From Candidatus Chlorohelix allophototropha (lineage in GTDB: Bacteria > Chloroflexota > Chloroflexia > Chloroheliales > Chloroheliaceae), in assembly GCF_030389965.1 (NCBI RefSeq), contig NZ_CP128399.1, forward strand, positions 1 to 64,000: a DNA stretch of 64,000 bases, written 5' to 3'. Numbering within the stretch: position 1 is the first letter of the stretch; each line of letters starts with the position of its first letter. The notes under the pieces are model-generated. The model ran no database searches. It was given only the letters and a program-made list of their open reading frames with translations, and was not told the origin of the DNA. A program made the position numbers and the translations under genes. Positions 1 through 9,969 of this stretch are shown here, one piece after another.

Positions 1-1695
1 ATGACGGAAAACGAACCTTCCCAAAATAAACAGACGCGGCAAAATCGTACGCTGGAGTTAAAGCAAGTTTGGCAAGCCGCATTACACGAATTGAGTCTTA
101 CCCTTCCCAGCAGAGCTTTTGACTCATGGGTTCGAATTATTAACCTAGTAGCAATTGACAGACTTAAAAGTGAAGCCGTTCTGGGTGTTCCTTCTTCTTT
201 CGCTAAAACTATCCTTGAGCAAGATTACCGCCTTCCAATTCAAAGAGCATTATCAAGTGTAATTGGCGAAACCCTAGAAATTCAATTCATAGTAGAACAA
301 CCTGCCCAAACTAGATTTTTTGACCAAGACCAGCAGGAAGAGGCGATTGCTTCGGTTAATACTTCTTATAGCAACGGATATGCTATGCGCAACAGGTATA
401 ACTATAATAAACCTGCAAAAGATTATAGTAATCAAAGATTTGCGCAGGATGAGCATTATGGCGCAAATGGATTGAACGGTAACCAACCTCAAAACTACAA
501 CGCCACTGCACAAAACGGCTTTGACACAACTAGTTTACCTCAAAAACCTTCTTATGAGGAAGAGGTTGATTATATTGATGAAGTTACCGGCGAACCGCAC
601 TACAGTTTCCCTGACCGCTATACCTCTGATTCGCAACTGAGTGAAAAAGCCAAGATTGCTAACCTTAACCCGCGCTATATCTTTGGGGATTATGTTGAAG
701 GCAATAACAATCGCATGGCAGTAGCCGCCGCTCGGCATGTTGCTGAAAATCCCGGACACAGCTATAACCCACTCTTCATATACGGAAATGTAGGTTTGGG
801 TAAAACTCATATTTTGCATGCTATAGGGCATGAAGCCCTGCGTCTTCGCCCACATCTGAACGTACTGTATGTTTCCAGTGAGAAGTTTACTAACGAAATG
901 GTTAACGCTATCCGCGAACGCAGTATGGAGGATTTCCGCAATCGCTACCGTAATATAGATATATTGATGATCGACGATATACAATTCATTGCGGGCAAAG
1001 ATAGCACTCAGGAAGAATTCTTCCACACTTTTAACGCTTTACATGATGCCAATAAGCAAATTGTAATCAGTTCCGATCGACCACCTAAAGCGATGCTTAT
1101 TCTGGAAGATCGTTTGCGCAGCCGTTTTGAGGGTGGGTTAATTTCGGATATCCAGCCACCTGATTACGAAACACGTCTTGCAATTCTGCGAAACAAGGCG
1201 CGCTTGAAGGCAATACCGATTCCAGAAGAAGTGCTGGAGCATATTGCCCGTCACATCCAGAGCAACATCCGTGAACTTGAAGGTGCGCTTACCCGTGTGG
1301 TAGCTTTTGCCTTGCATAATAGGACAAACCTAACGGTTGAACTGGCAGTACAAGCGCTACACGATGTAATGTACAACACCCGTAAGAAAGTTTTGACACC
1401 GGCGCGCGTAGTGGAAGTGGTAAGCCAGTTCTTTAATATGGACATTAAAGAATTGCGGGGTCGCAGCCGTAGTCAGGATATAGTTTTACCGCGCCAGATT
1501 TCGATGTATATCATTCGCGAGGAAACCGATACCAGTCTGGTTGAAATAGGTCAGGAATTGGGCGGACGCGATCACACCACCGTGATGCACGCAATTGAAA
1601 AAATCGAGCGCGAAATGGAAACCAACCAACAGCTTCGTCAGCAGGTTAATACCATAATTCAGTTGCTTTACTCTGAAGGCGGAGCAATGCGTTAA
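1..1695 (+). CDS. dnaA: Chromosomal replication initiator DnaA
   Basis: This AAA+ initiator binds DnaA boxes at oriC, melts the origin and loads the helicase. All four domains are visible in 564 residues: the N-terminal interaction domain (about 20-95), a long linker rich in N, Q, Y and G (about 100-220), the ATPase core with Walker A GNVGLGKT (262-269) and Walker B LMIDDIQF (about 322), and the DNA-binding domain with the signature GGRDHTTVMHA (about 521). The linker is longer and more low-complexity than in many DnaA proteins. The window starts exactly at the ATG, so its promoter and ribosome site are outside. It is followed by a terminator and the probable origin, the classic arrangement. 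Identification is secure. Confidence 0.99.
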   Translation: MTENEPSQNKQTRQNRTLELKQVWQAALHELSLTLPSRAFDSWVRIINLVAIDRLKSEAVLGVPSSFAKTILEQDYRLPIQRALSSVIGETLEIQFIVEQPAQTRFFDQDQQEEAIASVNTSYSNGYAMRNRYNYNKPAKDYSNQRFAQDEHYGANGLNGNQPQNYNATAQNGFDTTSLPQKPSYEEEVDYIDEVTGEPHYSFPDRYTSDSQLSEKAKIANLNPRYIFGDYVEGNNNRMAVAAARHVAENPGHSYNPLFIYGNVGLGKTHILHAIGHEALRLRPHLNVLYVSSEKFTNEMVNAIRERSMEDFRNRYRNIDILMIDDIQFIAGKDSTQEEFFHTFNALHDANKQIVISSDRPPKAMLILEDRLRSRFEGGLISDIQPPDYETRLAILRNKARLKAIPIPEEVLEHIARHIQSNIRELEGALTRVVAFALHNRTNLTVELAVQALHDVMYNTRKKVLTPARVVEVVSQFFNMDIKELRGRSRSQDIVLPRQISMYIIREETDTSLVEIGQELGGRDHTTVMHAIEKIEREMETNQQLRQQVNTIIQLLYSEGGAMR

Positions 1696-1746
1696 TTTTC
1701 TCAGGGCTGGCGGTCAGCCCTAGTACAGAAACCCTTTGACAAACAT

Positions 1747-1773
1747 GAGCAGGTAAAAACCTGCTCTTTTTGT
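1747..1773 (+). terminator. Rho-independent terminator of dnaA
   Basis: An 8-bp perfect stem (GAGCAGGT / ACCTGCTC) with an AAAA loop is followed directly by TTTTT. It lies about 50 bases after the dnaA stop codon and before the DnaA-box region, so it would keep dnaA transcripts out of the origin. Confidence 0.9.
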
Positions 1774-1796
1774 TTCCCCAAATACCATAGAATAGG

Positions 1797-2250
1797 TTAT
1801 ACACAGCTTTACACAAAATGTGGATAAATTATAATGTTCATGTGGAGAATTTGTTCCTTTGGTGTGGAAAAAGCCTAGAAAAAGTTATAATTCTGTGGGA
1901 AAGCACCTCCTGAAAAGTGCAAAAGTATAAGGTTTAAAGTGCATAAATTGTGCAAACAAATTTTTGGTTTTGAGCTGGTTTTCACCATGTGTGTATAACC
2001 GCATGTGGATGAGCATCGACCATGGTGGAAAAATATTGCGTATAACCCCATTTATACACGCTAGTAAAAAAGCAATGTGAATAAATCGCCTTTTATCCAC
2101 AAGGTTTGGCACCGCACATGGGTATAGATTCTGAGCGAATCTGAGGCTAAAATAGGGCTTTCCCACATTTCCACTCCCTCTATTACTGTATACTTCTATA
2201 AATATTAATACTATTAATAAGAATATAAATAGGAGAGTTATACACAAAGC
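1797..2250. other. Probable chromosomal replication origin (oriC)
   Basis: The gene-free stretch after dnaA holds many 9-mer DnaA boxes on both strands. Perfect or consensus copies are TTATACACA (1797-1805), TGTGGATAA (1819-1827), TGTGTATAA (1990-1998), TGTGAATAA (2076-2084), TTATCCACA (2093-2101) and TTATACACA (2238-2246). One-mismatch copies include 1841-1849, 2004-2012 and 2052-2060. An AT-rich segment at about 2178-2232, flanked by the last two perfect boxes, is the likely DNA unwinding element. A 181-aa open frame on the minus strand here is judged spurious. The adjacency to dnaA, box density and AT-rich segment together make this a strong call. The exact limits are inferred. Confidence 0.9.
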
Positions 2251-2339
2251 ACATTGGACGAGAGGACTGAAAATATGATATAAATTGGAGTGCCCGGATA
2301 GCGGCAGGTTTGTAACGGAAATTTGAGGTTTTGAAAACA

Positions 2340-2939
2340 ATGACTCTGATGCGTTATACCATAATAGATTCGGAAACAACTGTAAGCTTTTTAGCGCCCG
2401 GAAATGTCTTAAAGGCATTAGCAGCCGCATGTAGTGCCAAGCCTGCCCCTACAAGCCTCCTAGCGCTTCTAGAGAACGCAAACAAATATGATTCCGGGTT
2501 ACAACAATATGTACTGAGTAGCTTGGAGATTTTTGATCAACACTTAGTCCAACCTGAAATAAAAATGGATTCCCGACTTGAAGCTGATTTGCGTGATGTG
2601 CTGGATAACCTTAATTTCCCCGACCAACCTGTTAGTATTAGCGGTAGCGCCTTCGCTGGTTACGCTGACCTCTTGAACCTTCAACAGAATTCTAACCCGC
2701 AGCGCCTCACTGCTCACCCTGTTCTAAGGGTATTGGATGATGTTACCCGCAATGAAAGCTTGCAACCGATAAGCGCCGGGTTGGTTATTTTTAACTTGCG
2801 CGCTCGACGCATTATTCAGGTACAGAACAGCTTTGGCTTACTTCAACGCAGCGATAGAGGTCGTTATTTTGAAAACGGTATTCCTTCTGAGCGCCTTTTC
2901 TTTTACCGTTTACCCATAGATTGGAGTTTAGTTCCCTGA
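2340..2939 (+). CDS. Hypothetical protein, about 200 aa
   Basis: I do not recognise this family. The protein is soluble, with no signal peptide or membrane segment. It has an alanine/leucine-rich N-terminal half and ends in a basic, aromatic stretch (RLFFYRLPIDW). The ATG at 2340 is preferred over a TTG at 2331 because GAGG at 2325-2328 is 11 bases from the ATG but only two from the TTG. Its stop overlaps the ATG of the next gene by one base (TGATG at 2937-2941), so it is probably co-translated with the phosphoesterase. It is the first gene after the origin. Confidence 0.7.
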   Translation: MTLMRYTIIDSETTVSFLAPGNVLKALAAACSAKPAPTSLLALLENANKYDSGLQQYVLSSLEIFDQHLVQPEIKMDSRLEADLRDVLDNLNFPDQPVSISGSAFAGYADLLNLQQNSNPQRLTAHPVLRVLDDVTRNESLQPISAGLVIFNLRARRIIQVQNSFGLLQRSDRGRYFENGIPSERLFFYRLPIDWSLVP

Positions 2940-3688
2940 TGTCGGAGTACCTAAAGATAGCAATTTTTTCGGATATACATGCCAATGCAGTGGCGTTGGA
3001 AGCAGTATTAGAAGATTTACAAAAACAAAGTGATATAGATTATCTGGTAGCGGCGGGCGATATTATTACCGATGGTACATTACCTCGCGAAACGTGGAAA
3101 ATGTTACAAGAAATGAAATGTCGTTATGTGCGTGGCAATCATGAAGATTTTATGATAGGCAATTTTGGTGTATCACGCGCTCGACTATCCGATGAGGTTT
3201 ACCAGAGCATTTGCCATGTGAATACATGGACTGCTGCACAACTAGATTTTGACATCAGAGCAATAATAAGTGAAATGCCTATGCACCTGCGCTTTTCTCC
3301 CGCGCCCGGTCACGATTTGGTGGTGGTACATTCTAACTTTGACGATTGCCATCGTTTTGTGCCACAACCTTATTTAAGTGATGAAGAATTACAGGATAAA
3401 CGGGGAGAAGCGGGCGCTGAAGTGTTCGTTTTCGGACATTATCACGAAAACTTTAGATTTGAGCGTGCCGGAGTAACCTATGCTAATGTTGCCAGCGTTT
3501 CGGCTCCGGTAGATCGCAAACCACTGGCTGCCTATAGCTTATTTTCATGGCGCAGGAATCACTGGGAAATTGAACAGCACCGCGTCCCTTACGATGTGCA
3601 ACGTTATATACAAATGACCCTTGCTTCGGATATGCCTGAGAAGGGCTGGCAATTATACTCAGTGGGGCATCATCAAATGCTGAGTTAG
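2939..3688 (+). CDS. Calcineurin-like metallophosphoesterase (YfcE/MJ0936-like)
   Basis: This is probably a small cytoplasmic metal-dependent phosphodiesterase or phosphatase; the substrate cannot be told. All family metal-binding motifs are present in order: SDIHAN (about 11-16), GDI (about 37), GNHE (65-68), VVHSN (about 126) and GHYHEN (167-172). At 249 aa it matches the single-domain family. The ATG at 2939 is favoured over an upstream in-frame start because it gives the TGATG overlap with the preceding gene. Its stop overlaps the convergent tyrA stop by a few bases. It is not next to sbcC in an operon and lacks the SbcD length and C-terminal domain, so it should not be read as the SbcD partner. 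Confidence 0.85.
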   Translation: MSEYLKIAIFSDIHANAVALEAVLEDLQKQSDIDYLVAAGDIITDGTLPRETWKMLQEMKCRYVRGNHEDFMIGNFGVSRARLSDEVYQSICHVNTWTAAQLDFDIRAIISEMPMHLRFSPAPGHDLVVVHSNFDDCHRFVPQPYLSDEELQDKRGEAGAEVFVFGHYHENFRFERAGVTYANVASVSAPVDRKPLAAYSLFSWRRNHWEIEQHRVPYDVQRYIQMTLASDMPEKGWQLYSVGHHQMLS

Positions 3689-4734
3689 CTTTTGCTATCC
3701 TCATCTTTCTTGGGCTTTTTTAACATCCCACCCACAAACATCCTGCCTATATTGGCTTTCATCTCTTTTGAGTCCGGCATACTGGAATCTACAAAATTGG
3801 ACTCAAGCTGGAATTTCCGCTTGTTCTGAAATAACTGAGTACGCCCCTCACGGGCGTTTTCAAGAAAAGCGCGCAGCGGTTCAGGTTCGGTTTCTTCGGC
3901 GGGTCTTGACCTGCCTCGCTCATCCTGTAATCCGGCTAACTCTAGCATATGGCGCACTCGCGAGAGCATTTGCTGGTAGCGATCAATCCAGCTAATTAGT
4001 GCGTCGTTATTGGTGCGGCAAATATCCAGCCACATTTGAACGCTGCCATCGGCAAGACGGGTAGTATCTTGAAAGCCAGTACCGGCTACACGAGAGATTT
4101 CTTTCCAGCCGTCGCTTTCAAAAGAGAGGTTCACCAACGAGGTAGCAGTCAGATAGGGTAAGTGGCTTATAGCTGCCACATAGGAATCGTGTTCATCGGC
4201 ATCTATGAAATGAGCTTTTGCGCCGGCAATTTCTACCAACCGCACCACGCTTTCGATTGCTTCCTGCCGGGCATTTGGCGCAGGTATCAGGCAGTAGGTA
4301 CAATCTTGAAAGAGTTTAGCTTCGGCTTCTTCCAGTCCGGCGGTTTTTCCCGCCATAGGATGCCCCCCTACGAAGCTGACGTTATCGGGTAGTAATTCTT
4401 TAGCCCATCGCATTACCTGACGCTTAGTGCTACACACATCGGTAACTATCGCGCCCTTCTCAAGATGAGCAGCAATGTCTTCAAAGGTTTCGCGCACTGC
4501 CATCACCGGGGTAGCTACAATTACCACTTGCGCCCCTTTTACTGCTTCCATGGGGGTAGCATAGATATGGTCAACTATTTTGCGTTTGTTGGCTTCTGCT
4601 CTTTGCGTGCCTTTGGCATCAAAGCCAACCACTTCTATTCCCGATGGTCGCCTTTCTTCTGATTTAGCCCATTCTTTTAGAGCTAACGCCCATGAGCCGC
4701 CGATTAACCCCAGCCCTATTATTGCTATTCTCAT
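3685..4734 (-). CDS. tyrA: Prephenate dehydrogenase family protein (TyrA)
   Basis: This NAD(P)-dependent enzyme of tyrosine synthesis converts prephenate to 4-hydroxyphenylpyruvate (or arogenate to tyrosine). The N-terminal Rossmann fold opens with GLGLIGGS (7-14). The family motifs VTDVCSTKR, GGHPMAG and a helical region with AAISHLPYLTA follow. There is no ACT domain; instead a basic, low-complexity tail of about 80 residues ends in KKPKKDED, which is unusual. It is the last gene of a minus-strand run with sbcC and a membrane protein, starting 14 bases after the latter. The ribosome site is weak. The family call is firm; arogenate versus prephenate specificity cannot be judged. Confidence 0.9.
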   Translation of the reverse strand: MRIAIIGLGLIGGSWALALKEWAKSEERRPSGIEVVGFDAKGTQRAEANKRKIVDHIYATPMEAVKGAQVVIVATPVMAVRETFEDIAAHLEKGAIVTDVCSTKRQVMRWAKELLPDNVSFVGGHPMAGKTAGLEEAEAKLFQDCTYCLIPAPNARQEAIESVVRLVEIAGAKAHFIDADEHDSYVAAISHLPYLTATSLVNLSFESDGWKEISRVAGTGFQDTTRLADGSVQMWLDICRTNNDALISWIDRYQQMLSRVRHMLELAGLQDERGRSRPAEETEPEPLRAFLENAREGRTQLFQNKRKFQLESNFVDSSMPDSKEMKANIGRMFVGGMLKKPKKDEDSKS

Positions 4735-4748
4735 CTACCAGACCTCTA

Positions 4749-5333
4749 TTATGAATTTTGTTTGCCCCTACTTAGTATCAGTAGTTCTATCGCCAAAAAT
4801 ATTAGGAACAAAGCAAAAATGAAGGTGCTATTCAGAAGGCGTAAAGCACCCATTGTAAAAATGCTGATTACATAAATCGAAAGGAAAGCCGCCTCGCGAT
4901 GAGGGCGCAGCATATTATAACGCGCCACACGGGTTTTATATATCCTAAAACCCAGCAGATAAAAAGCGGGCCAGCTAACGCTATATATTACCAATAACAA
5001 ACCCAGCAGAAATATTAGCATGCTTGGTAGGTTTTCTTGCCAGTTTTGGGTAGAGTTGGGCGCAGCAAAGAGCAGCATGAAGCCGAATATAAACCAGCCG
5101 GTGACTGCTAACCAACCATACCAACTAGCATTTAGCATGCGCCCTATTGGCATAAAGGTCAGTGCGGGTGCCGCCAGTAGCAAGACATAGACCAACAATC
5201 GCCCCGGAAACCAGAACCCGTAAACCCCTACGTTATAGATGACCCCAAACCCGATGACCCCTGCCCATGCCAGCCCTGCAAATGCAGAGAGCAGCGCCAT
5301 TGCCCCCTTGTTTTTAATTGCTCTGGTTGCCAT
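4749..5333 (-). CDS. Hypothetical multi-pass membrane protein, 194 aa
   Basis: The function is unknown. About six hydrophobic segments are visible: near residues 12-33, 42-62, 72-92, 103-130, 149-166 and 169-187, with a basic loop (RIYKTRVARYNMLRPHREA) before the last pair. The start ATG follows AAAGGTG. The gene sits between sbcC (20 bases upstream) and tyrA (14 bases downstream) on the same strand, so the three are probably one transcript. Neither neighbour suggests a role for it. Confidence 0.75.
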   Translation of the reverse strand: MATRAIKNKGAMALLSAFAGLAWAGVIGFGVIYNVGVYGFWFPGRLLVYVLLLAAPALTFMPIGRMLNASWYGWLAVTGWFIFGFMLLFAAPNSTQNWQENLPSMLIFLLGLLLVIYSVSWPAFYLLGFRIYKTRVARYNMLRPHREAAFLSIYVISIFTMGALRLLNSTFIFALFLIFLAIELLILSRGKQNS

Positions 5334-5353
5334 TGCCAGCTACACCTTTCTAC

Positions 5354-7900
5354 TTACACCAAAGTGATTTGCGAACCACCGGGCGTTTTTACCACATCAA
5401 TGCGCGTGGGGAACACGTCCTTTAGTTCTTGGATATGGGTGATTACTATAATCCGGTCAAAATCCTTTTCAATGCCCCTGATTGCATCCACAATTCGTTC
5501 GCGTCCTTGTCCGTCTTGACTACCGAAACCCTCGTCAATGAAGAGGGAGCGAAGTTGTGCGCCGCTTCGCCTTGCCAGCATTTTGCTCAGCGCAATTCTA
5601 ACCGCAAAATTAACCCTGAATGCTTCGCCCCCACTGAAAAGCTCGTAAGGGCGTGCGCCGTATTCGTCCGAGATATACAGTTCGAGGGTTTCTATAGCCT
5701 CGCCTCTGCGCCCTTCGCGCTGAGTATCGAAGCGTACACTCATCCGCCCATCGGTCATTTCCGCCAGCAAGCGATTGGATTCTTCCTCAATTTCAGGCAA
5801 AGCGGCATCTATTATCATTGCTTGAATGCCCTTCTTGCCGAAAGCTTCCGCCAGTTCGGTATATATTTTACGTTCTTCGGCGGCGCGCTGGAAAGCTTTT
5901 TCGATTTCAATTTCCTTTTTAGCTTTTGCGTCGCATTCCGACAGTTTCGCTTCCGCTTGCAATTTTTGCTTTTCCAACAAGCTTTGGCGATCACGACTTT
6001 CTTTTATTTCTTTTTCCAGCGCGGTTAGTTTTTGGATAAGCTCCGGTAAATCCTGAATCTCCGCTTCTAGCCGCTTCTTCTCGTTCTCTTTGCGGGCTAT
6101 CTCATTTCGGTAATTTTCTTCTTCTGTGGTGTAACGTTCTTGGTTTCTGTTTTCACGTGCAATGGTGGTTACTGCCATTTCTAGCCGTTGGTATTCACCC
6201 TCGTAACGGGCGTACTGATTGCGCTGTTCGCTGGCTTGGCGATGGGCTTCTCGGTCGTAGTCCAGCGTGGCGATCACTTGCTTCAATTCCTGCAAGCTCT
6301 GTTGCTCCTGTAAGGCAAAATCTTGCGCTTTTAGTTTGCGGGTATTTTCCTCTTTTTCTAGCTCTAGTCGCGAAACTTGCCGTTCTGATTCTTGCGCCGT
6401 TTCTATTTCCTTATCCAACCTTGCCTTCTTGACGTTTAGCTCGTCATAGGGCTTTGCTTGGCTTTCTAACAATTTTACCTGTTCGTTAAGCTCTTTCAGT
6501 CGTTCTTTCAGTTTGTTGTGCTTGGCTTCTTCCGCCTGTTTTAGGTCTTGAACTTCTTTATATTGCTTGCGATATTCTTGGATGGTGTGTTCGCGTGCGT
6601 CTTTTTCCAGCTTCGTGCCACACTGATCGCAGCGATCCCCCTCTTGTGGAACATTATTGGCTTTCGCATGGATTTTAGGCAATTCCCCGCTCAAGCGCTT
6701 TACTTCCAACTCAGCCTGTTTTGCTTCGCCTTGTACTCCGGCACTTTCGCTTCTGAGCTTTTCCACTTCTTTACGTGCGTTAGCCGCATTTTGTAGCTCA
6801 GAAAGAGTTTGTTCTCGTTGCACTACTATTTCAGGCAAGGTGCTGGCGTTGCGCCGTACCGCTGCTAAATCCCGCTCGATACTCTCCAGTTTGTTTTGTA
6901 GACTCATCTTTTGCCGCTGGATTATATTTTCCAATGCGGTTTGTTTTGAGTTCAAGTCGTTTAAATGGTGCAGCTTTTCATTAAAAGAGTCCTCGATTTT
7001 GCGGGCTTCCTGCAATTTGCCATAGCTCTCTTCTATTTCCTCGCGCCGATTCTGCACTGCCAAAGCCACGTTCAGGCTGCGCCTTGCTTCTACCAAGGCT
7101 TCTTTTACCGCTTCGAGGTTTTTACGATTGGCGTTGATTTCTTTGCTAACCCGTTCCAGATCGGCGCGGCTGCTTTCAAGGCGATTTTTGCGTGTCTTAA
7201 ATTCAACTTGCTGTTCTTCGCGCAAGCGCATGGGATTGCGCTCTAGCTCAAGCCGCGCTTCGGCATCCTGCTTTTGTTGCTCAAATTCAGGGCGCATGCG
7301 TAGAAAATCGGTTAATTCCTTTAGCTCGTTTTCGTAACGTAGCCTTTCCGCTTCCGCCTCTCGCGACCGCTCTTTTGTCTGCTTTTCGTATTCGTCGTAG
7401 CGGCTCAGTTCAAGGATTTCCGCCAACACCTTTTTGCGTTCGCCTGCTGTTTTTACCGTAAAGGAATCGGCGCGACCTTGTAGCAGGAAGGCGCTATTGA
7501 TAAAGGTTTCATAACTCGTGCGAATGGTGGTAGCGATTTGCTTCTCTTTGGCGCGTACCGTTGGCTCACCGATATTAGACCAACTGCCATCCAGCTTGCG
7601 GACATAGAAATTTAACTCGGTATGCCCGGAACTTTTGCGAGTACGGCGGCGATTTACCCGGAAATAGTCCTCGCCTACTTTGAACTCGAAATCCACTTCG
7701 CTTTCAACTTCGCCCTGTGCGATAAGATCATCATCCCCGGCGCGTGCCTTGCCCCACAGCGCCCATGTCATAGCATCGAGAATGCTAGATTTGCCCGCGC
7801 CGTTGTCGCCGGAAAGAACTGCCAGATGCACCCCTTCGAGGTCGAGGGTGGCATCGCGATAGCACAGGAAATTTTTCAGGGTCAAGCGATTGGGAATCAT
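5354..7900 (-). CDS. sbcC: SbcC/Rad50-type exonuclease ATPase subunit
   Basis: This is an SMC-like ATPase of the SbcCD/Mre11-Rad50 nuclease, which processes hairpins and broken DNA ends. The 848-aa protein has Walker A GDNGAGKS (31-38), the Q-loop LLQGRAD (about 145), two long charged coiled-coil arms, a central zinc hook with Cys424 and Cys427 (CDQC), the ABC signature LFSGGEAF (about 754) and Walker B LFIDEGFG (about 785). It is shorter than Escherichia coli SbcC (about 1048 aa), as is common for Rad50-like versions. No SbcD nuclease gene is adjacent. It heads a minus-strand run with a membrane protein and tyrA. Confidence 0.95.
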   Translation of the reverse strand: MIPNRLTLKNFLCYRDATLDLEGVHLAVLSGDNGAGKSSILDAMTWALWGKARAGDDDLIAQGEVESEVDFEFKVGEDYFRVNRRRTRKSSGHTELNFYVRKLDGSWSNIGEPTVRAKEKQIATTIRTSYETFINSAFLLQGRADSFTVKTAGERKKVLAEILELSRYDEYEKQTKERSREAEAERLRYENELKELTDFLRMRPEFEQQKQDAEARLELERNPMRLREEQQVEFKTRKNRLESSRADLERVSKEINANRKNLEAVKEALVEARRSLNVALAVQNRREEIEESYGKLQEARKIEDSFNEKLHHLNDLNSKQTALENIIQRQKMSLQNKLESIERDLAAVRRNASTLPEIVVQREQTLSELQNAANARKEVEKLRSESAGVQGEAKQAELEVKRLSGELPKIHAKANNVPQEGDRCDQCGTKLEKDAREHTIQEYRKQYKEVQDLKQAEEAKHNKLKERLKELNEQVKLLESQAKPYDELNVKKARLDKEIETAQESERQVSRLELEKEENTRKLKAQDFALQEQQSLQELKQVIATLDYDREAHRQASEQRNQYARYEGEYQRLEMAVTTIARENRNQERYTTEEENYRNEIARKENEKKRLEAEIQDLPELIQKLTALEKEIKESRDRQSLLEKQKLQAEAKLSECDAKAKKEIEIEKAFQRAAEERKIYTELAEAFGKKGIQAMIIDAALPEIEEESNRLLAEMTDGRMSVRFDTQREGRRGEAIETLELYISDEYGARPYELFSGGEAFRVNFAVRIALSKMLARRSGAQLRSLFIDEGFGSQDGQGRERIVDAIRGIEKDFDRIIVITHIQELKDVFPTRIDVVKTPGGSQITLV

Positions 7901-8011
7901 AGTTGTGTTAGTTTCTTTGGAAAATTTTTTCTTATAATCACAGGGGTAATTTTATCACAGGCTGGAAATAAGGGGCAATTTTTTTGCCGCATAACCTAAC
8001 GAAGACAATAT

Positions 8012-8045
8012 AAAAATCCCCCTTTCCTTGATACAAGAAAGGGGG
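8012..8045 (-). terminator. Terminator of the acyl-CoA synthetase gene
   Basis: A 9-bp perfect stem (CCCCCTTTC at 8018-8026 pairing with GAAAGGGGG at 8037-8045) is followed, on the minus strand, by a run of T residues (A-run at 8012-8016 on the plus strand). It lies 18 bases past the stop of the minus-strand acyl-CoA synthetase and before the sbcC promoter region. Confidence 0.9.
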
Positions 8046-8062
8046 AAATAAGAGAAATGATT

Positions 8063-9769
8063 TTAAGCCATTTTGATGGTGGCGGCGGTTTCAAGACCCA
8101 ATTCCTTAATGCTCTCTTGCCTCATCAGGTATTTCTGGATTTTGCCCGTGACCGTCATAGGGAAGGCTTCCACAAACTTGAAGTAGCGCGGCACTTTGTA
8201 GTGAGCGATTTTGTCCTTGCAATAGGCGCGCAACTCCTCGGAAGTGGCGGTTTCACCTTCGCGCAATTTCACCCATGCCATGATTTCTTCGCCGTATTTA
8301 GGGTCGGGCAAACCGATGACCTGCACATCCGATACTTTCGGGTGGGTGTAGAGGAATTCCTCGATTTCGCGTGGGTACACATTCTCACCGCCCCGAATAA
8401 TCATATCCTTGATACGTCCTACAATATTGACGTAGCCCTCATCATCCATTACCGCAAGGTCACCGGTATGCATCCATCCAGCAGTATCAATCGAGTTTTT
8501 GGTGGCTTCCTCGTTGTTCCAGTAACCGAGCATTACGCTATAGCCACGGGTGCATAGCTCGCCCTTCTCGCCTACTGCTACAATCTTTCCATCGGTAGGG
8601 TCAACTATTTTCACTTCGAGATGCGGGTGAATCAGCCCAACGGTGCTTACACGCTTGTTCAGCGGGGCATCGGTGCGCGTCTGGAAGCTCACGGGACTGG
8701 TTTCGGTCATGCCATACGCTATTTCCGCTTCAGGCATGTGCATCAGAGTGTTAACCTTTTTCATCACTTCAATCGGGCAGGGCGAACCCGCCATGAGTCC
8801 GGTGCGTAGGGTGCTGAAATCATATTTGCTGAAATCGGGGTGATCGAGTTCGGCGATGAACATCGTAGGCACGCCATAGACGGCAGTAGCTTTCTCTGCT
8901 TGAATCGCCTCCAACACCATTTTGGGGTCGAAACCATCATTCGGATAAATGGCGGTTGCACCATGCGTCAGGCAACCTAGATTGCCCATCACCATTCCAA
9001 AACAATGATAGAGCGGAACCGGGATAACAAGACGGTCTTTATCGGTAAAATTCATCAATTCAGCCGTAAAATAGCCGTTGTTCAGAATATTGTGGTGGCT
9101 GAGGGTTGCGCCCTTTGGAAAGCCGGTAGTGCCGCTGGTGTATTGGATATTGATGGGGTCATCAAATTCCTGATCGCGCTGCCGGACGGCAAGTTCGGCT
9201 TCGCTGACATTTTCTGCCACAGACAACACATCGTTCCATGTGAACATGCCGGGCATGCGCTCTTCGCTCAAGCGAATCACAGTGCGTAGCGCTGGCAAAG
9301 CTGCCGACTTCAACTCACCCGGTTTGCTCTCTTTCAATTCAGGGCAAATATCATAAAGCATTTGGGTGTAGTTAGAGGATTTGAACTGCGGGGCAATAGC
9401 TATCGCCTTGCAACCAGATTGGCGTAAAGCATATTCGAGTTCATGCAAACGGTAACTGGGGTTAATATTAACCAAAATGACCCCAATTTTGCTGGTGGCA
9501 TATTGTACTATCGCCCATTCCGCCACATTGGGTGCCCAGATGCCTAAACGCTCGCCTTTCTTGAAGCCCAAATGCATAAGGCTGCGTGCGCATTGGTTTA
9601 CTACTTGCTGGAACTGGCGGTAAGTGTAACGAATATTCTGGTGACGCGAAACTAACGCTTCATTGTCGGGGTACTGCGAAACAATCTGATCGAACAAATC
9701 GCCGATTGTGATACCTAAAAGCGGCTTTTCGCTGGTGCCGCTCACATAGCTCCAGGCTCTGTCGCCCAT
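8063..9769 (-). CDS. AMP-dependent acyl-CoA synthetase (fatty-acid/FadD-like)
   Basis: This is an adenylate-forming enzyme that activates a carboxylic acid, probably a fatty acid, with ATP and CoA. The ANL-family motifs are complete: [12 protein letters not shown] (about residues 209-220), AYGMTETSP, the [11 protein letters not shown] hinge, [16 protein letters not shown], and the C-terminal VTGKIQK with the catalytic lysine (about 545). Two ATGs lie nine bases apart. The second (9769) is chosen because GGAGG is about 10 bases from it but only one base from the first (9778). The gene stands alone between terminators. The chain length of its substrate cannot be read from sequence. Two lipid acyltransferase genes upstream on the same strand could use acyl-CoA, but a link is only inference. 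Confidence 0.92.
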   Translation of the reverse strand: MGDRAWSYVSGTSEKPLLGITIGDLFDQIVSQYPDNEALVSRHQNIRYTYRQFQQVVNQCARSLMHLGFKKGERLGIWAPNVAEWAIVQYATSKIGVILVNINPSYRLHELEYALRQSGCKAIAIAPQFKSSNYTQMLYDICPELKESKPGELKSAALPALRTVIRLSEERMPGMFTWNDVLSVAENVSEAELAVRQRDQEFDDPINIQYTSGTTGFPKGATLSHHNILNNGYFTAELMNFTDKDRLVIPVPLYHCFGMVMGNLGCLTHGATAIYPNDGFDPKMVLEAIQAEKATAVYGVPTMFIAELDHPDFSKYDFSTLRTGLMAGSPCPIEVMKKVNTLMHMPEAEIAYGMTETSPVSFQTRTDAPLNKRVSTVGLIHPHLEVKIVDPTDGKIVAVGEKGELCTRGYSVMLGYWNNEEATKNSIDTAGWMHTGDLAVMDDEGYVNIVGRIKDMIIRGGENVYPREIEEFLYTHPKVSDVQVIGLPDPKYGEEIMAWVKLREGETATSEELRAYCKDKIAHYKVPRYFKFVEAFPMTVTGKIQKYLMRQESIKELGLETAATIKMA

Positions 9770-9969
9770 TCTTTTCATTCCTCCTCGAATAAAACTGTTT
9801 TTTTTCTCAATGTCCGTGAGATTAGTTTGAAATATACAACCCTATGCCTATTTCGGCAATGTTACAAAGGAGTCGGATACTTTGTGAGGAATGAGTGAAT
9901 AAGAGTAACGCTCCCCCCGGTATTATTTAAACGCAAAGCGGTTGTTGCTTTTTGCTCGATTCTGCGTGA

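Noticed and set aside
1885-2430. Open frame of 181 aa on the minus strand between dnaA and the first hypothetical gene
   Set aside because: It lies across the DnaA boxes and AT-rich DNA of oriC, has low-complexity hydrophobic sequence and no ribosome site; it is a chance frame.
2939-3688. Metallophosphoesterase as the SbcD partner of sbcC
   Set aside because: It is only 249 aa, on the other strand and in a different transcription unit, and looks like a YfcE/MJ0936-type enzyme.
5429-7999. Several plus-strand open frames within sbcC
   Set aside because: They are antisense to a gene with complete Walker, zinc-hook and signature motifs and reflect its codon bias.
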